DNA from: Brachycybe producta
Taxonomy: Eukaryota > Arthropoda > Diplopoda > Playtdesmida > Andrognathidae
Assembly (NCBI GenBank): GCA_036925085.1
Contig: JAUPFP010000037.1
Location: 702,001-766,000, forward strand
Direction of reading: 5' to 3'
DNA: 64,000 nucleotides
Shown: piece by piece, positions 1 through 16,600 of the stretch
How positions within the stretch are numbered: the first letter of the stretch is position 1
Layout: each line of letters begins with the position of its first letter
Position numbers and translations under genes: made by a program
Notes under the pieces: generated by a model
Database searches by the model: none
Told to the model about the DNA's origin: nothing
What the model saw: only the letters and a program-made list of their open reading frames with translations

Positions 1-434
1 TATCTCTTATCTCTCCCTTTCTGTCTTTCCCTATCTCTTATCTCTCCCTTTCTGTCTTTCCCTATCTCTTATCTCTCCCTTTCTGTCTTTCCCTATCTCT
101 TATCTCTCCCTTTCTGTCTTTCCCTATCTCTTATCTCTCCCTTTCTGTCTTTCCCTATCTCTTATCTCTCCCTTTCTGTCTTTCCCTATCTCTTATCTCT
201 CCCTTTCTGTCTTTCCCTATCTCTTATCTCTCCCTTTCTGTCTTTCCCTATCTCTTATCTCTCCCTTTCTGTCTTTCCCTATCTCTTATCTCTCCCTTTC
301 TGTCTTTCCCTATCTCTTATCTCTCCCTTTCTGTCTTTCCCTATCTCTTATCTCTCCCTTTCTGTCTTTCCCTATCTCTTATCTCTCCCTTTCTGTCTTT
401 CCCTATCTCTTATCTCTCCCTTTCTGTCTTTCCC
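1..434. repeat. 31-bp minisatellite, 14 perfect copies
   Basis: A 31-base pyrimidine-rich unit beginning tatctcttatctctcccttt is repeated 14 times without a mismatch from base 1. The array breaks at 435 and fades into a degenerate relative up to about 510. It probably continues beyond the left edge of the window. The top strand is almost purely C/T, so the array could form triplex or slipped structures. Perfect copies suggest recent expansion or homogenisation. No gene lies in it. Confidence 0.97.
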
Positions 435-1424
435 TATCTTAATCTTCTCTCGTTTTCTGTCTTTCCCAAATTCCCCATCTCTCCCCCTCTCTTTTTCTGT
501 CTCTTTCTCAGTCACTTTTCTGCTTAGCAACAGGAATATAATGAGAAAGATCTTTTACACTCAGAAAAAAGGAAAGACAAAAAAGTTTGTGAACTTTTTT
601 TTCATTTCGAGGGTGATTTTTGAACAATAAAGTAATAAAAGTTAGAGACATTTTTTCAGGTTCGAAAACTTCGAAAACAACCAATAAACACATTAAGAAA
701 ATTGCACTGAATACACTGAAGAAAAAAAGTAACTTAGTTCAATCACTTCAATGTTTGGTCAAAAGGTCTTCTTCCATCAAATGTTTTTTTTTCTTCTAGT
801 TTGTAGTATAAAACTTCAGCTTGTTTACATTTTGCAGAAAAACAAACAAATGTTTTTTTTTCTTCAAATATTAATTCAAATTATTCAACTGTTCACTTTA
901 TTCATATTTTAAATGAAAACAATGATTATCCAATTTATGATTTATTTTCAGATTATTCATTTTTATTGAACAAAGTTCAGACAAAGACTTACAAAACTTT
1001 ATGAACAGCTAATTTTGGAATTCACACTACAAGCTACACATTAATAATTATTTAAGCCAAATTTCAGATTCATAACAACAAATACAAAAGAATTGAAAAC
1101 AACAAATCAAATTATCAAAAGAAAACATTTTTAAAGTTAGAAATTATTCAAATTACATTTGCATTTCATATTGGAGGTTTTTTTTTCCGGCCTGTTTGGC
1201 CACAAAAAAGTGATTATTCATAACTTCTGAATCTGTTTTGAATTCATATTTGTGAAAATAAACAACAAAACCTTTTAAGACACTTTAATCAAAAGACGAA
1301 TCCAAAAACACAGACAAAAAAAAACTTAAATTCTAACGGTATGAAATTTTTTTAAAGCATTTCTTACTGTTGAAGATTCTCTCGTCTCCACTGACGGGAC
1401 TCACTCTCTCACGTCTCCGCTCTT
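435..1424. other. AT-rich 3' flank of MCM4, no gene seen
   Basis: After a short degenerate extension of the minisatellite (to about 510) this stretch is AT-rich with many A/T runs. It is downstream of the MCM4 stop codon, so it should hold the MCM4 3' UTR, but I could not fix a poly(A) site. A small open frame at 508-693 has no recognisable motif and looks like chance. Confidence 0.6.
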
Positions 1425-6764
<5,340 letters not shown>

Positions 6765-7734
6765 TTTCAGCTCTTTCTCGAGATTTTAACGTTTAAATAT
6801 GATGTCTGCGTACGTTTTTATAGATGAAAATACAATAAATTATGATTAGATTGGGTTGTTACGAATGACAAACAAAAGAAAGTGTAAGTGCCGGTCAAAA
6901 AACGGCTTCAATCTATTTTCAAACTTACGTTTCGATGTTATATCGGAAAACAAAACACAAATCGTGACCAATATATAGTATTTACACAAGTAAAACGCGA
7001 AATGCAGCAAAAAAAATAACAAAAAAAAGTATAACAATTTAACAGCGAAAAACACAAAACAAAACAAAAACTTTTTTCTATTGTTGTCAACGTGAAAAAA
7101 ACCCGCGAAAATAACTGCATGACGCTGTTGCCAGATTAACTATTTAACATTGGCCAAAATATACAAATCATCAAAACATATATTAAATATCAACAATTTT
7201 AATATAAAATTCTAGATTAGTATTTACGTATTCATTTTGACTAAATTTGTAATTTTACAGTTTATTTGTTTTCATTTTTCATTTATTATTTTTAATTCAT
7301 TTTAATATTATACATAATGATATTTAATGTAACTCGGCAACACTGAAAAAAAATTACCAATTTCTAGTCTGTCTCACAAAAAATGACATTAATAAATCTA
7401 ACTATGATAACGTGTTGAAGCATATATAAGAACTACACATGCACGATATAGCTATAATAATATAACACTGTAATCAACGATCTTGACTGTAATTCATATA
7501 ATGTTTACGCACGGGGTTATCGAACATGGCAACTAGTGTAAAAACCTAATGAAAACGTTGCCCTTTTGGTTCAACTTTGATTAGCTTCAATATTTGTAAT
7601 AGGTGTTCAAAATGTGATTTACTTCTTGAGTACTGTTTTCAAGTCGGCGGCTGTTAATAATAAACAAATATTATCGGCGCGGCGGCTGAAACACATACGT
7701 TTATTTTGAAGTTATAAAACTTTTCAATCGAAAA
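6765..7734. promoter_or_regulatory. Divergent promoter region between MCM4 and MCAT
   Basis: 970 bases separate the MCM4 and MCAT start codons, which point away from each other. The sequence is AT-rich and I see no convincing TATA box or shared motif, so a broad housekeeping-type bidirectional promoter is an inference from layout alone. Small open frames here (6846-7120, minus) are low complexity and unlikely to be genes. Confidence 0.4.
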
Positions 7735-9286
7735 ATGAAATTTTTACGAAATATATTTGGTTATTCCACGGTATTAACTCGTTCTTATGTTAGAGGTGCT
7801 TATGTATACAGTGAAGACACGTCAAGAAGTTTACGTAAACGTCGTAACGATGCTGAGGACAGTTCAGAACAAACGATAACAGAAACAAGAGAAGAAGAAA
7901 ATGATCACTTGACCAATGAACGAGACAAAGTATCACTTGACTTATTTAAGTTTTAAATATTAACAACACATTTAATACTTTATAATAATGTTTGATTTAG
8001 GAACCAAAAGAGCCTTTAAAGCGTCCAAGCCGTCGTCTTTTAAAGAATATGATGGAAAATGCAGCGTCTTTTGATGAAACCGTTAAAATGACGGACGAAG
8101 ACGTTTGGTCAACGAAACCGTATCCACGATCAACATCTAAGATTGAGATCGAAGCAAAGAGGTCACAATACAGTTACGCTATAAGACCATCGGTCAATCC
8201 CGAAGGAACGTCGATAATTCTATTTCCAGGACAAGGAGCTCAATATCCAGGAATGGGAAGATCTCTTTTACGTTTTCCAAACGTGAAAAGAATCTACGAA
8301 ATGGCCAGTCAGATACTAGAATACGATATTCTAGATGTTTGTCTGAACGCAAGTGTAGAAGAATTGCGTAAAACGATTTATTGTCAACCAGCAACGGTTG
8401 TAACTTCGTTGGCTGCTTTGGAACGACTCAAAGACGAAGCTCCGCACGTAATTACGGGATCTAATAACTCGCTTTTTTTAACAAAACATCTCGTCTCCTT
8501 TTTCTTCTTCTATAGGTTGTTGAGAATTGTGTTTCGACTGCCGGATTCAGCGTTGGAGAAATAACATCTCTTATCTTCGCAGGAGCTCTCGATTTCGAAG
8601 ATGGGATTAAACTCGTGAGGATACGAGCTGAAGCAATGCAAGCCGCTTCCGAAATGGAACGAGGTGGAATGATGACCGCTTTCTACGGTGCTTCGGGTAA
8701 AGTCGGATTTGCTTGTAAAGCGGCAAACGAATGGTGCCGCAGGAACGGAATCGAAAATCCCGTTTGTGTTGTAGCGAATTATCTCTATCCTGGATGTAAA
8801 GTGATTGCTGGACATGTCGAGGTATAAATTTGATACCTTATTTTTATCTAAAACGAAATGTCTTAATTGATTTTTCGTTTCTTGTAATAGGCGCTGAATT
8901 TCATTACGAATAACGCGAAAGATTTCCACATAAAACGACTAAAACGTTTACGTGTAGGTGGAGCTTTTCACTCGATGTTGATGGCGCCAGCGGCGGATGT
9001 GATGTCTGAAGCATTGTATCGGATCGAAATAAAAGCACCGTTAATTCCCGTTTTTTCAAATTATGATGGAAAACCTTATAAAGATCCAAAAAAAATTAAA
9101 AAGCAACTTTGTAAACAGGTTTGCTCACCTGTTAAATGGGAACAAACGCTTCATATTCTCTACGAAAGACCACAAGGGTCGAATTTTCCAAATACTTATG
9201 AGGTCGGGCCAGGAAAGGCGTTGCAAACTATGTTACAGATGGTGAATGCTAAAGCTTATGAAAAAAGTCATGTTGTTGAAGTGTAA
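7735..9286 (+). CDS. MCAT: Mitochondrial malonyl-CoA:ACP transacylase (4 exons)
   Basis: Transfers malonyl groups from CoA to mitochondrial acyl carrier protein for type II fatty-acid synthesis. Exons: 7735-7929, 8001-8447, 8516-8821 and 8891-9286; 447 residues. The first 20 residues (MKFLRNIFGYSTVLTRSYVR) look like a mitochondrial targeting peptide: basic and hydroxylated, without acidic residues. An acidic, poorly conserved linker follows. Family motifs: FPGQGAQYPGMGR (oxyanion loop), GFSVGE with the nucleophilic Ser (GFSVGE rather than the bacterial GHSxGE, as in animal MCAT), IRAEAM with the substrate-binding Arg, and GAFHSMLM with the catalytic His. All are present, so the enzyme should be active. 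AATAAA signals follow the stop at about 9294-9307. It is head-to-head with MCM4. Confidence 0.95.
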
Positions 9287-9559
9287 ATTTTAGAATAAAT
9301 CAATAAAAAACCCTTTTTGTTAATATTGTTTGTTTTTTCATGATAAAAATATTGATGTTTTTCAAACGGTGGTGCTATTCTGAATACGTGCCAAATTTAT
9401 GGCACTTTTTCAACTTACGTTGTTTTGGGGCTCATACACATGAATTAAACATTTTTCAGAATGTACTTCCATTTGGCGCTTATTCAGTTTAGCGTTTATC
9501 CAATTTGGCGCTTACTCAGCGCCACCCTTTGAACATGATTTACTTTTACGTTTTTTTAT

Positions 9560-9760
9560 CACTATTCTAGTTTCAAAAGTAGAATGGTAAAAGATTACAT
9601 TAAGGTTTTTCATGGCGATATCTTAACAAATAAACATTTTACAGCAGTTTGAAAATAACTTTTTTTTGTTTTTTTCATTGACATTTCATGAAAAACTATT
9701 TTCACCTTTTTCAAACTGCCATAAAAAGTTTATTTTGAAAGATATCATTCGCTTACAAAA
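9560..9760. mobile_element. Foldback repeat, family F (relative of family A)
   Basis: Arms around tctagtttcaaaagtagaat and tttattttgaaagatatcat resemble family A. The centre differs and carries tttcattgacatttcatgaa. The same centre is found at 41540-41600, and related arm sequence at 63060-63240. The shared core marks a subfamily rather than chance AT-rich similarity. Confidence 0.6.
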
Positions 9761-11533
9761 TATAAATTTTCTCAAAACCCGCGGGTGGGGGAAGAGGTTT
9801 CCTACAAATTTCATTTAATAAATTAAATTAAATTTTCGTGTTCATATGTTTCAAAATAAACTTTCATTTTAAACTTCAAAGTAGCAAAATTGTATATTTT
9901 ACATAGCCTTTTTCACTACAAAACCTTGTAAAATGCTCGATTTTGAACATTTTGAAACTGTCATAAAAAGTTTATCATGAAAAGTTGATGATCATAAAAA
10001 TTTAAAAGGAAACCTTGTCCTAAAAATAAATAAATGAAACACATTATATGAAAAAATAAATTTGTTGCTAAACTCATTTCTTATTTTGTAAACAATTTTT
10101 TTATTATTAACATGCATTTAAAAGCTTTACTTAATGCAAGTAAATAATGTTTACATTTAATAACATTTTTTTTTTGTTAATTAATAACTTCTTGTATACT
10201 CTCTCTCGTATTTAACGAGCTAAAAAACAAAACAAAATTAGTGGCAACAAAATTGAAAACTTATTGCCGTCAATTTACCCCAGTTTTTTTTTTACAGTTA
10301 TAAACAGTACAAAAAACATTGCAGTTGAGAACACATTTAAAAAAAGAACATTTCAGCTGCTTTTGATATTGATATGAATTATTCAAATTTCTTGATTGAT
10401 CTCAAATTGTGATCAAGTTGTTCACTTGAGAGAATCGGCACAAGATAAGCTTTTTATATATATATAACGATATATTCACAAGTCAATGGATATACATTAT
10501 CATATTAGAATAATAATTGTCTCGAGAGCCACAAACAAGCTGCAATTGTACGAGCAAGCTGCAAAAACTTCGAACTCGGAATAAACAAACATCGTTCATT
10601 TTGTGCATTTCCTAACTTGATAAACTGTTGCTGTTTGATATTAGAACCTGATTAATTACAACATTTAAAAGTGACATTTTTATAAATTTAGTTATAATTT
10701 GAATTCATTCGTATTCAAAAATGTTTTAAGCAATGCTTTATAATCCTAACTACTGTCACAAACTGTTGATAATTTTTTAAAGTGTATTTATGGCGATTAT
10801 TTTGTTTTAAAGAGAACCATTGGAAACGTGCAAATTACAAAAATACTAAAATAAAGATGTGATATGTTGGTTTTTTTTTTTCAATAAATATATAAACCGT
10901 GCTCAAAATTGGTGAAAAATGACAATGTCCACATATATAATAAGAAGCTTTTTTTTGCGTTTGTTTTTCTTAAAAAATATAAAATTATATGTTTTCTTGA
11001 TAATAATAAATTACACACTAATCAGTTGTCTTTTTTAAGATGATAAATTTGATAATGTAAATAATTACCAGTACCAAACAAAACAAAATCACAATCTATT
11101 TTTTTCTTTTCACAGTTATCTTCTGAATTTAGGAACCATATTGAAATCTCAGCCACAATTATTTTTGTTTTCTTATATTTTGAACCCAATATTTTTCCAA
11201 TATTAATTGAGATGCAAATTTATGATAAACAATTGTAGAAAGAAAAAAATGACAAGCAGGATATTTTGTAATTTGAAAGCTGATTAGAGATGATATTCTT
11301 GGTACTTTTCTTTACACGTAATAAAAAGCTACATTTTGTTTTTCATATAATAATTATAAGCTCTCTCTCTTCCTATATAATATATATATTGTTGTATATT
11401 AATTAACACTGTGCATAGTAAAAAACCAATCATTATTAGAATTTGGCAAAATAAATTTCGTTATTATCTGTATTAACAATTTTTAACCTCCTTTCTTCAT
11501 TTCTACTGTTTTAACCTTTCAATAAACAACTTT

Positions 11534-11824
11534 AATGCTGGGTTCACATGGCTCCCTTTGTGGCGCCACATATAAGGTGGTCGTTTATTAGCAGACCATT
11601 GATTACATCGATGGGATTCACACGACAAACCATCAACACCGTTGTTTCTGCACCACAGAGGCAATGAGTGGTTGAGTCCTCCAACAAGTGGCCACCACGG
11701 CATGTTAATCAGTGATGATCACCTTCATACCCGTGCCCCGCACTAACATTGCTTGTCCATAATGAAGCAAACTGCGTCCTCCACTTTGTGACACCACAAA
11801 GTAGCCCGTGTGAAGCTGGCAGTG
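11534..11824. mobile_element. Inverted-repeat element, about 290 bp
   Basis: The left end (tgctgggttcacatggctcc) is mirrored imperfectly by the right end (gtagcccgtgtgaagctggc). Inside both ends lie ctttgtggcgccac and its partner gtgacaccacaaag. The segment is more GC-rich than its surroundings. No transposase is encoded. It is read as a non-autonomous DNA transposon of unknown superfamily; I could not define a target duplication. Confidence 0.6.
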
Positions 11825-12683
11825 CGCTCTAGTTACGTAAATGTGTTTTATGGTGCTAAAAAAACCGTTACAGACCCATTTGACGTTACTAATTTGCTGT
11901 ACTTTTTAGCAAAATAAGACACAACTACTTAACGAGAGCATTACACAAACAAATTCCTGTTATATCTCACTGACATTTTCCATGATCTCAGTACAATCTA
12001 AATGCAATTAGACGTACTAGGGTAAACCCAATCAACACTAACAATTTTCTATTGATAACAACCTAAACCTTACTAGAAATTTAAGCCAAAGCAGCAAAAA
12101 CAAACTAAAAAATTTAACAACTTTCACATCCATTTGTTGACTTTGCAACCGGCTGTTAAAGGTCGAAATTCAGTTTAAAAAAACATGTCACCCGAAGTTA
12201 GACTTCAACTCTCTGTGTAGGGTTCCAACATACAAAAAAAACTGTTCGAGTTTTTCTATGTCGGAACTATGTTCATAATTTTCAACTTTGGAGTGCTAAG
12301 TTTTCTTAATGAATTTGATCTTAGCAAAGGACAAAACCAGGTTTAGAAACAGTCACATCCTTTACTTACAGCCACCGCACTGTAACTGGAAGGGGTTAAC
12401 CAAAACGTTCACCTGGTTACTTGTAGCTTGTTGGTCAACCCATCTGACGATACATGCTTCAAGTTAAGAGTGCACGGACTATTTTTCTACTTTGACACTA
12501 ATTTTATCTACAGCTTTCTGCCACCTGGAAACAAGGGCACATTTTTATTTTGCTTGTAAATGTTTCCAGGTGTCTGTCAAATCCACATCTTCACAGCCTT
12601 GCTAACCTCTTACACAAGCCTGAACTTTCACCCACGAACAACATTCTTCATTTGAACTGAAGAGATTCAAGTTTGATGGAGAC

Positions 12684-12898
12684 CAAGGTCCATTAGATTA
12701 ACAAGTTGGCCGGTAACCAAGAAATTCAAAGAATCCCCACCCCAAGCTGTTGCTAAGGAATAAGGATGCAGGGCGATGTAGACACCATCGCTCGCCATGT
12801 TGCCTACCTCACCTTGCGGCGTCCCTATTTCTAACAAACGCTCGGGCGAGAGGAAATTTCCTTGGTTACCAACCAACCTGTTAGTCTACGGACCTTGA
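12684..12898. mobile_element. Inverted-repeat element, about 215 bp
   Basis: The left end begins caaggtccattagattaaca and continues into ggccggtaaccaagaaatt. The right end mirrors it with ttccttggttaccaaccaac and ctgttagtctacggacctt. A 69-residue open frame on the minus strand spans the element but is just its folded sequence. Probable non-autonomous DNA transposon. Confidence 0.6.
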
Positions 12899-13381
12899 AT
12901 GGAGACAAATCGTGAACAAAAGTTCAGGAATCACGATCGTTTACAAATAGGTAAAGAAGTGTCTCCTACAGATCATAAGAGGACTTTTTTAAAAAAAACA
13001 AATAATTCTAATTCTTGTTTAAAGATAACAGAAAGCTGTAGAAATAAAGAGAGACTATATGGGAAAATAGTTTTTTTGTTGTTGTAAATAATGGATGTAA
13101 CTATTCCTGCACCAAGTTTCATATTCGGTCTGAAATCATATTTGGCCAAAAGATAAACAAAAAAAAAATGTGGAGAAAAACTTTCTGAGCAAACCACATA
13201 CTTAACAAAGTTGGCGGATAAATCGTTCGTCTCGTAATTGCACCAAAAAAAAAACCCGATCGTAACATGACTTTTATCGGGTTCAAACGACATTTGAGTC
13301 TCGAGATCAACTTTTTTCTTCTTGACGTTCGTTCGATAATGTATTATGATGAATCGGAAGACTTAAGTTTTATCCCCAGTA

Positions 13382-13426
13382 GTAGTAATAGTAATAATAA
13401 CAATAATAATAATAATAATAATGAAA
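13382..13426. repeat. AAT/AAC/AGT trinucleotide microsatellite
   Basis: A run of aat, aac and agt triplets just downstream of the syntrophin stop codon. In one frame it reads as an Asn run, but no gene supports that frame. Confidence 0.85.
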
Positions 13427-13643
13427 TGATAATAATATGCATAAATTCTTATATGTATATACACAAAAACACACAAAATACACTTTTTTTTATACACATA
13501 CTTACTTAAAATTACTTACACATTGAAGCTCTTTCGTGGAGACAGAAAAACGAAAAGAATTAAAAACTTCTCTTTACAAGAGTTTTGAAGCTGCTCCAAT
13601 TTTAAAAAATAAGGAAGATACGATGACGATTTCAAGTTTGGTT

Positions 13644-16600
13644 TCACGCAAACAATCCCAGACGATTAACTTTGGCAGAAAGAAACGTATGAATGATAAA
13701 AACCAACGGCTTCGGACACGTGTGAAGATCGAGTTCCTTTAACGGCAAAAGAGAGAAAACTCAAATCAGATCTATCTCGACGGTGGCTTTTTAAAGTGTG
13801 GTTATTCTCTATTTCAGAAAGAAAATTAAGAGAAACTTGAAAGTGTTTTAGAAACGAGAAGGATGGCTTAATCATTTTAAGGGGTATTTTCATGTTGATA
13901 TATTTCAAAATAAGCTTTTTATTTCATTTTAAAAAATAACCCAACTTTAAACAAATAATTTTTTTTAAAAAAAATGTTGTCCATAATTAATATGAAAGAT
14001 ATCCCATATGAAACTACCCTTAAGTGACTTCACCTACCGTTCTAGTTTCTAAAAAACTTTCAATTTCACCTTAAAAAGTGTTTTAGAAACTAGAAGGGCA
14101 GCTCAATCACTTAAAGATATTTTCGTATTGGTATCTTTTTTATTATAATAAACATTTAAAAATAATTAAAAAAGAAGCTTTCAAAATAGTTTAAAATAAG
14201 CTTTTTGAATCAGCTTAAAAATGATTCAACTTTAAGCAGAAAATACTTTTTAATATTTGTTCCATAAAAAGTTTATTTTGAAAGATTCTAACATGAAAAT
14301 ACCCTTGAGTGACTACTCAACTACCATTCTAGTTCCTAAACACTTTCAATTTCTCTTTAGAAAGTGTTTTTTTTAGTGTTTATATCTTTTAAAATAAACT
14401 TTTTTATGTTAGTTTGGATACGATCTAACTTTAACCTGACGATATTTCTTAATTTTTTGTCTTTAAAAAGTTATTTTGAACATCATATATTAACATGAAA
14501 GTACTATTACGTGATTAAGCTACCCTTCTAGTTTCTAACACACTTTCTCAGATCTTTCTTAATTTTGCTCTCCTGAAAGACAAAATAATGCTCTACTTTT
14601 GAAACAATTTAAAACAAGCGAACCTTTTCGCCGTCTTCACCGCCGAAATCCAACCACAAAATGCGATGACCGTCATCGGCCGACATTCTCAAACTCTCGT
14701 ACGAATAATGCCAGAACACTTTTGGCCTCTTCCCTTCTTCGGAACTGTGAATCTCTCTTAGTATGAACCCATTTTCATAATCAACTACCAACTCGCCTTC
14801 CTTATCGTTCCAAGTACAAGCTACGATCAAACAAAAACTACAATCTCTCTCTTTATCGCTCTTAACAGCGCCATTTTTAAACAAACAAATTTGAGGATAA
14901 TAATTTTAAACGCACCGCACGTAACTTCTCTCATGTCGGCAGCTGCATTGTGTGCCCCCTGTACGAGTGCTCGAGCCCAATTAGCCAGATCTCTATGCGT
15001 TTCAAGTTTAAACGTTCTCGATTCGACACCTTGTCTCGTTCCGGATCGTGTCGTAAAGATCATGACGTCCGTCAGTCCAGCGACGACGTTTCCAGAGTGA
15101 CGATTTGCAGTCGAATGAACTAATCTGACCAAACAGATTAGAGGAAAGAAAACAATAACAGATAAAATGAATGGGAAGTTAGTATTTTCGGTTAGAATTG
15201 TGTTAATTAAATTACTTGTTTTCAGATAAAAAAATGTTAAAACTTATTAAACTCCCCTTATGAACTCTGGTCATTTTTGTCTTTGAGGAAAAAGTATGAG
15301 GAAAAATTGAACGCGATTTAGAAACTAGAAGAGCAAACCAATCACTTTAAAGAATTTTTCATCTTGACATCTTTTAAAATAAGCTTTTTATATCAGTTTG
15401 AAAATGACCCAACTTTAACAGAGTTGTCACCAACTTTCGTTCCTGATTTTTTTCAGGTTTTTCATACCAAAGTTGGCTATTTTTCTCAGGTTATTTTCAA
15501 AAACAACTTCTGCACAATGTAATAATAATGTACATCTCTAATAATTTATATTTTCCTTGAATTTTTTTGAAAAAAATTATAATTCTCGGACATTCTCAGG
15601 TTTTTCAAAATCACAACACAGCTCTGTTTTCCCCAATTTTTCAAATTTTAAAATTTCTTCATCTTTCCCATTTATATTTTTGACACTTCTGAGCGTCGTT
15701 GAGCCCTTTTTAGAGCATTTAAATTTTTTTAAGATTTTTCAGGTTTTAGATTTTTTTCAGAAAATAAATTATTGACTTTTCCAGGTTTTATGTATTTTTT
15801 CCTTAAATTCTCTGACTAGTTTGAAAGGTATCAACATAAAAAAATACTATTAAGAGATTCAGCTACCTATTCTAGTTTCTAACACACTTTCAATTTCTTC
15901 TTAAGATTCGTTTTCACGATGACAGTCTCTATCGAACTGCCGCGTTGATAAGTATTATTGCGACAGTGATAATAACTATCACGATTACTATCTCCGTGCA
16001 TGCAAACCTATCGCTCGCCAATAGTTACTTGAAATTAGAGAAATTTGGGTTCTCGAGAGACAGGAAACAAGTGTTGCAAACAGCCATGAGTGTGAATATA
16101 TCACAACTGTCACGACAGCAACTCTCACAAAAGAACTATCACTATTTAATGTTGTTCTTCTGAAACACAGAATAACCAGAGTTCGAAAATATTAAGGATA
16201 CATTTTTACGTACTTGAATTGTTTTACTTAAAATATTAAGTTTTGAATTTCTTGATTTAAATAAAATAATATTTAAATTTAATTTTTTTTTCTGAACCCT
16301 ACGAAAACTAGCGACCAAAACCAGATTAAATAATCTCCGCTCGTTTTCGATATCTGCTGCACCTTGTAGTGATGAGAGGATAACTTCGAACGGGTGATGC
16401 CCAAGCCTCTTTGAGCCACGGTGCGCATTCATAGAACATCACGTCCTTATTAGTTATGACAGCAAACATCGGCTTCCAATGCAAATTCCCGGGATCATCT
16501 TGGATCTATATTAAGATATATAAAAAAAAACAAGTTCGACTCAAAATCCAAAACTAAGGCGGGTTTCTTTATCGTCATCTTTTTTGTCCTTAATCACTGC

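Larger units (their letters stand above)
9287..13643. other. Intergenic region between MCAT and syntrophin
   Basis: No supported gene in about 4.3 kb. It holds the MCAT poly(A) signals (about 9294-9307), a foldback repeat at 9560-9760, long AT-rich stretches (9800-11500), an inverted-repeat element at 11534-11824, a piece of the repeat related to 19700-19825 at about 12200-12330, a second inverted-repeat element at 12684-12898, and an AAT/AAC microsatellite at 13382-13426. Short open frames inside the inverted-repeat elements show no protein signature. Confidence 0.7.

Noticed and set aside
1..434. CRISPR-like regular repeat array
   Set aside because: Units are contiguous 31-mers with no spacers; this is a minisatellite in a eukaryotic genome.
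11503..11703. 66-residue open frame on the minus strand
   Set aside because: It lies across an inverted-repeat element (11534-11824), has no splice context or domain and reads as folded repeat sequence.
12667..12876. 69-residue open frame on the minus strand
   Set aside because: Coincides with the inverted-repeat element at 12684-12898; no recognisable protein.
13267..13509. 80-residue open frame with an Asn run
   Set aside because: The Asn run is the AAT/AAC microsatellite; no other support.
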